Positions 9,010 to 19,717 of a DNA stretch of 64,000 nt are shown piece by piece; the stretch's first letter is position 1, and every line of letters begins with the position of its first letter. This DNA is from Actinomycetes bacterium (GTDB lineage: Bacteria > Actinomycetota > Acidimicrobiia > Acidimicrobiales > Palsa-688). A program made the translations under genes and the position numbers. The stretch covers positions 19,822-83,821 of the forward strand of contig JAJYMM010000126.1 in assembly GCA_021787035.1 (NCBI GenBank). Direction: 5' to 3'. The notes beneath the pieces were generated by a model. The model did no database searches and was not told the origin of the DNA. It worked only from the letters and a program-made list of their open reading frames with translations.

Positions 9010-10656
9010 TCAGGGCCTGTGACGGCTGGACTTTGATGCCTGGAGCACCAGACGCGCGGTGTCGGCGGGCGTCAAGCCGGCATCGAGCACCACCACCCCG
9101 TCCCGCTTCAGGGTCGAAACGGTATTAGCGAGCCTTTGGGCTGCCTTGTGGGAATGCTTGTCCTGCTTGCCCGGAGAGGGGGGAGCGTCGACCAGGGCGA
9201 TGACATGCGCTTGGCCCTCGGAAACGAGGTTTTCCACTGCACCTAGTGACTTGGGGCCGAGCGCCTTGGCCCAGAGCACCACAGCGTCGTAGCCTGCGCG
9301 CCAGGCGTCCAGCCGCTCCAGGAGGCGCCATGCGAGCACCGTTCCCGGCCCGGCGCTTCCCGGCCCGGCGCTTCCCGGCGCGCTCTCGGGCGGCGCAAAC
9401 TTGTCGGAGTCTGCCACCTCCGAGAGCGCCCGCTCGAGATCACTTGGCAAGCCGACCAGAGCGAGCTGGGGCCGTCGGCGCCAGCGCGGCGGCCGCGAGG
9501 ACGCTCGCTGCAGCATCTGGCCAAACACCTCCGCCGCGCGGTCGGCTACATCCTTCCACGAAGGCTGTTCGCGTGCCGCCACGGCGACCAAACGTTCCCG
9601 GAAAGTCTCGTCAGTCAACCCCCTTTCGATCGCCGCCGCAATGGCACCTGGGTCTTCGGCCTGGAAGCAGGCCTCGCGGGGGAGGATCTCGACGAGCGAG
9701 GAGTTGTCCCCGGCGAGTGTTGGGGCACCACAAGCCATGGACTCGACCAAGGGCAGCCCGAAGCCCTCGTATAGCGAGGGGTAGACGGAGAGGGCGGTCG
9801 ACTGGTACAAGCTCACGAGCACGTCCTCCGCGACGAACCCGGGTATCAGCAGCCGCCCGTCGACGCCGAGCTCCTTAGCCATGACTAGGTAGTGATTGCG
9901 GGTGAGCGGAGGCGCCGCCCCCACGACCACGAGCTGGTGCGCGTCTATTAGCTCGCGAGGCAGGGAGGCATAGGCCTTCACCAGGCCATCGACATTCTTC
10001 CTCGGGTTGAAGGCCCCGTTGTAGACGACGAAGCCCTCTTCCAGGCCATCCACGCCGGCGCTCGCGACCTTGAAGGCGTCCTGGCGCGACTCTGCGTGCT
10101 GGAATGCCGGCGACGGGGCGCTCCCCACGACCGTGACTCTCGAGCCAGGTACACCCAACACGTCGATGGCATCTCGCCGCGCGGAGTGGGACAGGGTGAA
10201 CACCCGGTCGGCTACCCGTACGACCTCACGGCAACAGCGCCATCGCCGCCTGAGCCCGGGGTCTTCCAGGTACCAGCCTGGGAACAGCTCAGGGATCAGG
10301 TCGTACAAGGTCACTGCCGTGAGGAGGCCATGCGCGGCCGCTTCTCGCGGCCAGAACGTGCGGACGGGCACCTCCGGTTCGAACACGGAGGAAAGGTGGA
10401 GCACGCCGCCGTCTTCCCAGGCAGGGGCCATAGTCACCCATTCGGAAAGATCTCCCAGGTCTTTCGGAACCGGGAGCTCGGGGTGCAAGACGACACTGGC
10501 GACGAGGTCAGGGTGGTGCGCGACCATGGCGCGCACGAAGTCCGTGCTGTACCTTGCGATCCCGCGCCCGCGATAACTCGGGCTCTGCGCGGCGACGAGA
10601 TCGAAGATGACTTTGTGGCCCCGGCCGCTCACAGCCGGCGAGCCTAGTAGCGCCAC
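9010..10656 (-). CDS. Glycosyltransferase family 4 (mannosyltransferase-like) with C-terminal extension
   Basis: A 548-residue protein. Residues about 15-385 form a GT-B glycosyltransferase: VIFDLVAAQSPSYRGRGIARY at the start, FVVYNGAFNPRKNVDGLVKAY, then SLYEGFGLPLVESMACGAPTL with the E-x7-E donor-binding motif. Residues about 395-548 are an extra region that resembles a Rossmann-like half (YDAVVLWAKALG, VIALVDAPPSPG, VVVLDAG) and has no obvious catalytic motif. A Gly/Pro/Ser/Ala linker before it contains a 15-nt tandem duplication (9342-9371). The start is GTG at 10656. It is the first gene of a two-gene unit with the GT2 enzyme and probably builds the same glycan. Confidence 0.83.
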   Translation of the reverse strand: MALLGSPAVSGRGHKVIFDLVAAQSPSYRGRGIARYSTDFVRAMVAHHPDLVASVVLHPELPVPKDLGDLSEWVTMAPAWEDGGVLHLSSVFEPEVPVRTFWPREAAAHGLLTAVTLYDLIPELFPGWYLEDPGLRRRWRCCREVVRVADRVFTLSHSARRDAIDVLGVPGSRVTVVGSAPSPAFQHAESRQDAFKVASAGVDGLEEGFVVYNGAFNPRKNVDGLVKAYASLPRELIDAHQLVVVGAAPPLTRNHYLVMAKELGVDGRLLIPGFVAEDVLVSLYQSTALSVYPSLYEGFGLPLVESMACGAPTLAGDNSSLVEILPREACFQAEDPGAIAAAIERGLTDETFRERLVAVAAREQPSWKDVADRAAEVFGQMLQRASSRPPRWRRRPQLALVGLPSDLERALSEVADSDKFAPPESAPGSAGPGSAGPGTVLAWRLLERLDAWRAGYDAVVLWAKALGPKSLGAVENLVSEGQAHVIALVDAPPSPGKQDKHSHKAAQRLANTVSTLKRDGVVVLDAGLTPADTARLVLQASKSSRHRP

Positions 10657-10780
10657 AACGGGGAACTTGGGCGCTTGCCGGGCGATAAACGCCCTCTGGC
10701 AGCCCGTGGAGCCCGGGTCGCGACGAGCCGATGTTCCTGGACGTAGCGCTAATGAACGGCAAGGCTGCTAAGTTCGCCTG

Positions 10781-11443
10781 GTGCCGGTGTGCGATGTCGT
10801 AGTCGTAGGCAGCTACCCGCCGCTGCCGGGGCCGGCTACCGCCGCGACCCTCGCTGCCGTCCGGCGGGCGTGGGACGACGGCCGCAGTGTCCGGGTCGTC
10901 TCCTATCGCAGTGGTGCAGCTGACCTGGCTGTGCCCGTCGCCGGCCCCCTCGCCGGCCGTCGTCTGCAGCAGGTACGCCGCCACTATGGTGGGCCACCGG
11001 CGGTAGTGCTCGTAGTTCAGGAGGGGGCACCGTTCACCGACCTCCGCGCCCCTCAGCAACTGGCCACGGCTACGGGCCTGGCACTGGCCCTCGCGAGTTT
11101 CCGAAGAGCGACGTTGGTAGTCGCGGAGGACCCCGGCATCATGGCTCCCTCGATGTGGGCGCTTGTTGGGGCCGCGCGCGAGTGCGTGGTCGGTAGTGAA
11201 GACGCGGCGCGGCGGTTGCACCAGCACTACAGGGTGCCGCTCTCGGCCATATCTGTCGAGGAAGCCGAGGCCTACCCGCCGCTCGCAGCGGGCGTCGAAG
11301 CCTCGACGACCGGTCTCTACGACCCGGGAGGGGCTCGAGGCGTGGCTGTTGTGGGCATGCCCGCCGGGTCGCTCGCGGAGCGGCTGCGTTCTCGAGGTCG
11401 TTTGGTGAAGGCCCGACTGCCCGGGCGGCTCCGGCGCGCCTAG
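10781..11443 (+). CDS. Small GT-B-like protein of unknown function
   Basis: A 220-residue protein starting at GTG 10781. Its opening CDVVVVGSYPPLPGPATAATLAAVRRAWDDG resembles the acceptor (N-terminal) domain of family 4 glycosyltransferases. Alternating strands and helices follow (RATLVVAEDPGIM, ECVVGSEDAARRL). It stops before any sugar-nucleotide-binding C-terminal domain, so it is probably not a complete transferase. It ends 2 bases before the start of the subtilisin-like protease, so the two are likely co-translated. It could be a decayed glycosyltransferase or a partner protein that binds a glycan intermediate; neither is shown. Confidence 0.55.
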   Translation: MPVCDVVVVGSYPPLPGPATAATLAAVRRAWDDGRSVRVVSYRSGAADLAVPVAGPLAGRRLQQVRRHYGGPPAVVLVVQEGAPFTDLRAPQQLATATGLALALASFRRATLVVAEDPGIMAPSMWALVGAARECVVGSEDAARRLHQHYRVPLSAISVEEAEAYPPLAAGVEASTTGLYDPGGARGVAVVGMPAGSLAERLRSRGRLVKARLPGRLRRA

Positions 11444-11445
11444 AG

Positions 11446-13557
11446 TTGGCGAGCGCGCTAAGGCGGTGGTTCGTTCGCGCGTTGTTGGCTGGTAGCGGCG
11501 TCTGTGGTTCGCTCGCGCTCTTTGCTGCCCCAGCGCCGGTGGGAGCCACCTCTTACCATGTTGCAACGGAGCAGCTCGTGGTCCAACTCGGCAGCGGAGC
11601 TGAGGCTCATCCCGCGTCTGTCCTGGATGCCCTCCCGGGCGGCGCCCCGCATCTCTTGCCCGGCGAGCGATGGGTAACGAGGCTCCCCGACCTTGAAGCA
11701 GCGGCCGTGTCCTCTCAGCTGTCCGGTAGGCGTGGGGTCAACTACGTCTCGCCCGTCGCCCCAATGCACATCGCCAGCGCCGGCTCGTCGGGTGCCGGGA
11801 TCGTACCTAACAACCCCTGTTACGACGCGAGTTGTGGCCCCTCGAAGCCGGTCGTCGTGGAGGACCCCGTCCTAGGCGGGGGCAACACGGTAGTCCACCC
11901 CAACGGCCAGACGGACTTTTGGGCTATCGGGGCGCAACAGGCTTGGGCAGTCACGAAGGGCAGTAGCAAGCTGCTGGTAGCTGTCCTCGACACGGGCGTA
12001 GATCCCAACCAGGTGCAGCTGCGCCACAAAGTGATCGTCGGCCCCGACGTGTGTGCCAGGGACCGGCCGCTTTGCAAGGGGCGCTACGACGCCAATGGGC
12101 ACGGTACCTTTGTGAGCGGGCTGATCGCGGCTGCGACCAACGACGGCATAGGTATCGCCGGCCTCGGCTGGAAGACGAGAGTCCTGGACATCAAGGTCCT
12201 CGATGACTCGGGCAACGGCAACACTATGGACCAAGCGACGGGGATCTACGACGCCGTCAAGCTCGGGGCCAGGGTCATCGACCTTTCGTCAACTAATGAT
12301 CCCTGCAGCGTGAACTCGACGGCCTGCGGGCCCAACCCGGACCAGGAGGCTGCGATCGAGTACGCGATAGCCCACGGAGTGGTAGTGGTGGCTGCGGCAG
12401 GGAATTTCGATTCCGCGAACCCGGTCTACCCGGCCGACTACCCCGGTGTCCTTTCCGTTGCAGCCAGCACCGACCAGGGTGTAGTCGATCCCGTGAACGG
12501 CGGGCCTTATCTCGACTTCTCCGACTACGGCGCAGACGCGAACATCGCGGCACCGGGCATCAACGTGCTTTCCACCTGGCTAAACGGCGACTATGCCGTG
12601 GAAAGCGGCACCTCGTTCGCGGCCCCCCACGTCGCCGCGGCAGCGGCCCTGGTGATGGCCGCCGACCCTTCCCTTACGGGACCGCAGGTTGCAACCCTCC
12701 TCCTAGATACGGCCACGCCACTGTCCCCTGGCGGCTCCAGCATCTCGGGAGGGCTCCTCAACGTGGCGGCTGCCGTCGAAGACGCCGCAACTCATCACGT
12801 GCCGGCGCCAGTCGACGGGTACCAGCTGATCGGCTCGGGGGGTGCCGTCTACAGCGCCGGCATGGCGGCGCCCGAAGGTTCCCCTAAGGTCCGCCACCTG
12901 GCCGCTCCTGTGGTTGCCGGCGTGGAAGCGCCCGATGACCTCGGGTATTGGCTGGTTGCAGCGGACGGGGGAGTGTTCGCTCTCGGGCCTGGAGCACACT
13001 ATTTAGGGGGCAAGGCGGGGGCGCGGCTCTCGGCACCCGTGACAGGGATGGCTGCCACCCCCGACGGTAGGGGGTACTGGCTTGTCACGGCGTCGGGGCA
13101 GGTCTTCGCCTTCGGTGACGCCCACGGCTACGGGCCGAGAAGCCCACTTTCGGCACCCGTGACGGGGATGGCTGCCACCCCCGACGGTAGGGGGTACTGG
13201 CTTGTCACGGCGTCGGGGCAGGTCTTCGCCTTCGGTGACGCCCACGGCTACGGTTCGGCCAGCCAGCTGCACCTGCGCGGGCCAGTCGTCGCGATCGTGG
13301 GCACTCCCAGCGGCCATGGCTACTGGCTGGTAGCGAAGGACGGCGGCGTTTTTGCCTTCGGCGACGCTCTCTATTACGGCTCGGCAGCCCAGACCAAGTC
13401 GGGCCAGGCGGTGGTCGGGATGGCGCTCGCCCCGGGCGGCCGCGGGTACTGGCTCGCCGGCACCAAGGGTAAGGTCTGGGCCTTTGGGTCCGCCCGCAAA
13501 GACCTGACCGAGACCCCTGGGACCCCCGGCACCCCAATCGTCGCCGTAACGTCCTGA
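11446..13557 (+). CDS. Secreted subtilisin-like serine protease (S8) with six-repeat GYW propeller tail
   Basis: 703 residues from a TTG start 2 bases after the previous stop. A signal peptide (residues about 1-34, core ALLAGSGVCGSLALFAAPA) is followed by a propeptide-like segment (about 40-110) and an S8 catalytic domain. The triad is Asp182 (AVLDTGVD), His219 (NGHGTFVSG) and Ser390 (SGTSFAAPHVA). The oxyanion region VVVAAAGN is also present, so the domain looks active. Residues about 458-703 are six GYWLVxxxGxVFAFGDAxxYGS repeats of about 40 residues, like those of the proteins at 2496 and 13686. Two repeats are almost identical at DNA level. The protease probably acts outside the cell or on the wall, with the propeller as substrate or wall anchor; that role is inferred. 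Confidence 0.87.
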   Translation: MASALRRWFVRALLAGSGVCGSLALFAAPAPVGATSYHVATEQLVVQLGSGAEAHPASVLDALPGGAPHLLPGERWVTRLPDLEAAAVSSQLSGRRGVNYVSPVAPMHIASAGSSGAGIVPNNPCYDASCGPSKPVVVEDPVLGGGNTVVHPNGQTDFWAIGAQQAWAVTKGSSKLLVAVLDTGVDPNQVQLRHKVIVGPDVCARDRPLCKGRYDANGHGTFVSGLIAAATNDGIGIAGLGWKTRVLDIKVLDDSGNGNTMDQATGIYDAVKLGARVIDLSSTNDPCSVNSTACGPNPDQEAAIEYAIAHGVVVVAAAGNFDSANPVYPADYPGVLSVAASTDQGVVDPVNGGPYLDFSDYGADANIAAPGINVLSTWLNGDYAVESGTSFAAPHVAAAAALVMAADPSLTGPQVATLLLDTATPLSPGGSSISGGLLNVAAAVEDAATHHVPAPVDGYQLIGSGGAVYSAGMAAPEGSPKVRHLAAPVVAGVEAPDDLGYWLVAADGGVFALGPGAHYLGGKAGARLSAPVTGMAATPDGRGYWLVTASGQVFAFGDAHGYGPRSPLSAPVTGMAATPDGRGYWLVTASGQVFAFGDAHGYGSASQLHLRGPVVAIVGTPSGHGYWLVAKDGGVFAFGDALYYGSAAQTKSGQAVVGMALAPGGRGYWLAGTKGKVWAFGSARKDLTETPGTPGTPIVAVTS
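13030..13253 (+). repeat. Recent 120-nt tandem duplication of one propeller repeat
   Basis: Positions 13030-13133 and 13150-13253 are identical over 104 bases except for one substitution (A at 13044, G at 13164), with a period of exactly 120 bases or 40 codons. It encodes repeats 3 and 4 of the protease tail. Confidence 0.95.
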
Positions 13558-13685
13558 GCTGCCCCCCTTGGATGGTTGCCCTCGTCCTGCCCGGCCCCAG
13601 GTCGCCCCATGGCCAGTTGGTGGCGCTGGCTTAGCTCAGGCCTAACTCAATTTTCTGGCCACTTCTGCCGAGATCAGGTACGAGA

Positions 13686-16193
13686 ATGCGTTGGGAGCGA
13701 CTTCCCGGAGACAACTTGGTGCGAAGAGGCCAACCCAAACTCGTCCGTCCGCAGCCCCCCGTTCGCCGGGGCGCTCTCGGGGTCTCGGCCTTCTTGTCGC
13801 GGGCCTCTGTGCCCACCTTGTTGGGCGTGATGGCAGTGGTTGGCGGTCTTGTCCCGGCCGGCGAGCTAGTCATGGCGCCGCCCGCCCAGGCAGAGACCCG
13901 TGCGGCACTGGCATCCGTCGCGATCTCGGGCTTCGGGGACGGCCACGGGGTAGGTATGGGCCAATGGGGCGCCTTTGGTTACGCGTCCAGGTACGGCTGG
14001 ACCTACAAGAGGATCCTCGCTCACTACTACGGGGGCACGAGCCTTGGGAAGTTGCCCTCCCCTGAGCCCGACGTAAAGGTGCACCTGCTTGAGCTGGAGG
14101 GAAGGAGCACGGTTGCTCAAGGGATCGAAGGGGGCCAGCTCGTGGCGAGCTGGCCCGCGGGTGCACCGGTTGGAGCGGGTGCATTCCAGGTAGCTCGCCG
14201 GGACGGGTCCGAGCTCGTCTATGCGTCATCGGGCTGCGCCGGACCTTGGCGCGAGGTGGCCAGCACGGCTGGCCCGGTCACGCTCGCGAGCACCACAGCG
14301 CGGGTCACGCTCGCAAGCGCCACACCAGCGACAAGCGCCAGCGCTGCCACTACCAGCGCCAGCGCGACCACGACTCAGCACGCCAGCGCCACTACGACTC
14401 AGCACGTCAGCGCGACCACGCCATCCCGGCCGGTTGGGACAGTACCGGTGCCGGCCGATATCGCTGGGTCGCGGGTGCAGGTCTGCCGTCCCGGAGGGGG
14501 GACGCGCACCTATAGCGGTCACCTCGTCGTGTACGCAGACGGGGACACGGACAACCTTGTCTCCTTGGAGGCGTACGTAGAAGCAGTTGTCCCGGCCGAG
14601 TCCCCTCCTAGCTGGGCCTACCAAGGCGGAGAGGCAGCCCTTCAGGCCCAGGCAGTCGCGGCACGCAGCTACGCGGTAGCGATGATGGCGTCGTGGGGCC
14701 AGATCTGCGACACCATTGCTTGTCAGGTCTACGACGGCGTCGCGAGCCGCGATGCAGTCGGAGTGGACGGCGCTGTGTACGGCGCTGTCGCGTCCACGGC
14801 CGGCGAGGTCCTCTACTGCGACGTTGGGAGCAAGTGCGGGCGAGCCGGGACCGTGGCGCTGGCGGAGTACTCGGCTTCGACTGGGGGCTACAGCGCCGGC
14901 GGCCTTTTCCCGGCAGTGGCCGACCTCGGCGACTCGGTGGAGGCCAACCCCGTGCATTCCTGGAGCCGGGAGGTGCCTCTCCGCCAGCTCGCCAGGCGCT
15001 TCCCATCGCTCGGCGTAGTGACGTCCGTGGCGGTTGACCGGCGCAATGGCCTGGGGCAGCTCGGTGGGCGGGTGCTTGAGGTTACCGTCACCGGCGCGGA
15101 CGGTTCGGCGAGGCTGAGCGGAGCGCAGTTCGCCGCGGACCTGTCGTTGCCTAGCGACTGGTTCAGGCTCGAGAAGGTCTCGTCCCCATCGTCGCAGCCA
15201 CGGGCAGCGACGACGACAACATCGGGCCAGCCCCACGCCGCCGCGACGACGACAACATCGGGCCAGCCCCACGCCGCCGCGACGACGACAACGTCGGGCC
15301 AGCCCCACGCCGCCGCGACGACGACAACGTCGGGCCAGCCCCACGCCGCCGCGACGACGACCGCACCCGCCCCGGCGACCGCTTCAGGTCCCAGCGCTCC
15401 GGCTCCGAGCGGCTATTGGGTGGCCACGTCGTCGGGTGTTGTCCACGCCTTTGGAGCTGCCCGTTTCTATGGCAACGCCCTTCGCACGACGATAAGCGGA
15501 CACGTGAGCGCCATGGCGGCGGCGCCCGACGGCAGGGGTTATTGGTTGATCGGGGCGAACGGCACGGTGCTGTCCTTCGGATCTGCAGGTTGGTACGGAT
15601 CTGCGAGCAACCTCCACCTCGCCGCCTCGGTGGTGGGGATCGCGCCGACCCCTGACGGCCACGGCTACTGGCTTGCGGCCAGGGACGGCGGCGTCTTTGC
15701 CTACGGCGACGCTAGGTACTACGGCTCTGGCCTCCACCAACTCCACGGGCAACGGGTGGTGTCAATCGCGGCCACCTCAGACGGGCGGGGCTACTGGCTC
15801 GTAGCGGCGTCGGGTGCCGTCCTCGCTTTCGGGGACGCCCATGACTATGGTTCGGCGGCAGTTTCCGGCCCTGCCCCACCTGTCGTCGCCATGGCGGCCG
15901 CACCTGGCGGCCGCGGCTACTGGCTGGTCTCTGCGGCCGGGGGTGCCCACGGCTTTGGCGCTGCGGCGTTCGCCGGCTCATTGCCGACCCGTCGCATAGT
16001 GGCGCGCGTCGTGGCAGCGGCCGCTCCGAGCTCGGGGGAGGGCTACTACCTGCTGGCTTCCAGCGGGGAGGTCTACGGCTTTGGGGTCGACGGCTCCCCT
16101 GGCGGAAGGGACACCGTGCTCATTGGTTCCCTTGGGCGCCTCAGCAGGGCCGGGCGCCCGGTCGCGGTGGCGGCATATCGCTCTGGCAATTGA
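13686..16193 (+). CDS. Secreted SpoIID/LytB-domain protein with six-repeat GYW propeller tail
   Basis: 835 residues. After a basic N-terminus and a hydrophobic segment (about 40-68, ending near PPAQAE) comes the SpoIID/LytB motif GHGVGMGQWGAFGYA at 86-100 with ILAHYYGGT. A Thr/Ala/Ser-rich linker with TTTQH repeats is followed by the second SpoIID signature (LEAYVEAVVPAESP, then ALQAQAVAARSYAVAMM, about 295-335). SpoIID-type enzymes act on peptidoglycan glycan strands. The order, GHGVGM segment first, matches other actinobacterial relatives rather than the Bacillus protein. Residues about 510-557 are four TTTTSGQPHAAA units, and 576-835 are six GYW repeats. ATG 13686 gives a long pre-signal region; a later start is possible. 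Likely role: wall remodelling outside the membrane. Confidence 0.82.
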   Translation: MRWERLPGDNLVRRGQPKLVRPQPPVRRGALGVSAFLSRASVPTLLGVMAVVGGLVPAGELVMAPPAQAETRAALASVAISGFGDGHGVGMGQWGAFGYASRYGWTYKRILAHYYGGTSLGKLPSPEPDVKVHLLELEGRSTVAQGIEGGQLVASWPAGAPVGAGAFQVARRDGSELVYASSGCAGPWREVASTAGPVTLASTTARVTLASATPATSASAATTSASATTTQHASATTTQHVSATTPSRPVGTVPVPADIAGSRVQVCRPGGGTRTYSGHLVVYADGDTDNLVSLEAYVEAVVPAESPPSWAYQGGEAALQAQAVAARSYAVAMMASWGQICDTIACQVYDGVASRDAVGVDGAVYGAVASTAGEVLYCDVGSKCGRAGTVALAEYSASTGGYSAGGLFPAVADLGDSVEANPVHSWSREVPLRQLARRFPSLGVVTSVAVDRRNGLGQLGGRVLEVTVTGADGSARLSGAQFAADLSLPSDWFRLEKVSSPSSQPRAATTTTSGQPHAAATTTTSGQPHAAATTTTSGQPHAAATTTTSGQPHAAATTTAPAPATASGPSAPAPSGYWVATSSGVVHAFGAARFYGNALRTTISGHVSAMAAAPDGRGYWLIGANGTVLSFGSAGWYGSASNLHLAASVVGIAPTPDGHGYWLAARDGGVFAYGDARYYGSGLHQLHGQRVVSIAATSDGRGYWLVAASGAVLAFGDAHDYGSAAVSGPAPPVVAMAAAPGGRGYWLVSAAGGAHGFGAAAFAGSLPTRRIVARVVAAAAPSSGEGYYLLASSGEVYGFGVDGSPGGRDTVLIGSLGRLSRAGRPVAVAAYRSGN
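15210..15353 (+). repeat. 36-nt in-frame minisatellite, four units
   Basis: Four consecutive 36-base units encode the TTTTSGQPHAAA linker between the SpoIID/LytB domain and the propeller. The units differ only at one aca/acg position. Confidence 0.92.
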
Positions 16194-16211
16194 AGCAACC
16201 GAGCCCGGTCG

Positions 16212-18643
<2,432 letters not shown>

Positions 18644-18644
18644 G

Positions 18645-19529
18645 TTGAGCATTTTCGTGGACCGTAGGACCAAAGTCGTCGTGCACGGCTTGACTGGCGG
18701 CCAGGCGCGCTTCCACGGGCTCCGCAACCGCGACTACGGGACCAAGGTAGTCGCCGGGGTCAACCCGGCAAAGGGTGGCCAGGAGGTAGAGGGCATCCCG
18801 GTATATGCCAATGCCGCCCTGGCGCGCGAGGCGACTGGGGCAAACGCGAGCTTCATCTCAGTGCCCCCCAAGGCTGCGCCCAGCTCGATCCTCGAGGCTG
18901 CGGCCGCGGGGATGGAAGTGATCGTGTGCATCACTGAAGGGATACCGGCGCAAGACGAGGCTCGCGTTTACAGCGAGCTGCGCCACGATTACCCCGGGAG
19001 CCGGCTGATCGGGCCGAACTGCCCCGGCGTCATAACGCCAGGGGAGTGCAACATTGGCATCACAGCCGGCGAGATCGCCCTGGGGGGAGGTCCTGTAGGC
19101 ATCGTGAGCCGGAGCGGGACGCTTACCTACCAAGCCCTCTATGAACTGAAGCAAATGGGTATCGGCGTGACTACCTGCGTTGGCATCGGCGGAGACCCGG
19201 TCCCCGGGACGAGCTTCGTGGACTGCCTGGCGGCATTCCAGGCCGATCCCGAGACGAAGGCCGTGATGATGATCGGGGAGATCGGCGGTACCGGAGAAGA
19301 AGAGGCCGCGGCTTTCATTTCCGAGCACGTCGATAAGCCTGTCGTGTCTTACATCGCTGGGGTCACGGCGCCTCCTGGCCGACGCATGGGACATGCCGGC
19401 GCCATCATCTCGGGAAACAAGGGCACTGCCCAGGCCAAGATGCAAGCGCTGGCCGAGGCTGGCGTCAAGGTGGCGAGCAACCCGACCGAGGCCGGCGAGC
19501 TGATGGCGGAGGTAGTCCGCAGCCTCTGA
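18645..19529 (+). CDS. sucD: Succinate-CoA ligase alpha subunit
   Basis: 294 residues from a TTG start one base after the sucC stop, with ggaggg just upstream. The CoA-binding Rossmann domain holds VVVHGLTGGQARFH and GVNPAKGG. The ligase domain holds LIGPNCPGVI, GPVGIVSRSGTL, the conserved GEIGGTGEEEAAAFI, and GHAGAIISGNKGTAQAK with the active-site phospho-histidine. It partners SucC in the TCA cycle. The pair forms a tight two-gene operon. Confidence 0.96.
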   Translation: MSIFVDRRTKVVVHGLTGGQARFHGLRNRDYGTKVVAGVNPAKGGQEVEGIPVYANAALAREATGANASFISVPPKAAPSSILEAAAAGMEVIVCITEGIPAQDEARVYSELRHDYPGSRLIGPNCPGVITPGECNIGITAGEIALGGGPVGIVSRSGTLTYQALYELKQMGIGVTTCVGIGGDPVPGTSFVDCLAAFQADPETKAVMMIGEIGGTGEEEAAAFISEHVDKPVVSYIAGVTAPPGRRMGHAGAIISGNKGTAQAKMQALAEAGVKVASNPTEAGELMAEVVRSL

Positions 19530-19661
19530 GCTGAGGCCTTCGCCCGTTTTGCTCGGTCGCGCAGGCCATAAAGCGCTTGGGCCCTGTCGTGCTGGCCTGG
19601 CTGCGCCGGCTCAGGTCCAACCGGCCGGAGCGGCCTAAACATATAAGGAGGAGCAAGCCAA

Positions 19662-19706
19662 GTGCGCTTGGTGGCCCAAAAGCTGGCCGCCTTCGCGCCA
19701 CGATAG
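19662..19706 (+). CDS. Possible 14-residue leader peptide before the FAD/Fe-S dehydrogenase gene
   Basis: A GTG codon at 19662 follows a near-consensus aaggagg site (19645-19651) by 10 bases and opens a 14-codon frame ending at TAG 19704-19706. The large dehydrogenase starts at about 19718 in another frame, 11 bases later, without a good site of its own. The best ribosome binding site of the region therefore appears to serve this short frame. It could be a leader for translational coupling or attenuation, or the site could belong to the long gene with a different start. Confidence 0.35.
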   Translation: MRLVAQKLAAFAPR

Positions 19707-19717
19707 GCTCGCCGGCT

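Noticed and set aside
13870..16190. CRISPR array suspected from regularly spaced repeats in the SpoIID protein linker
   Set aside because: Units are adjacent 36-mers without unique spacers and keep the reading frame.
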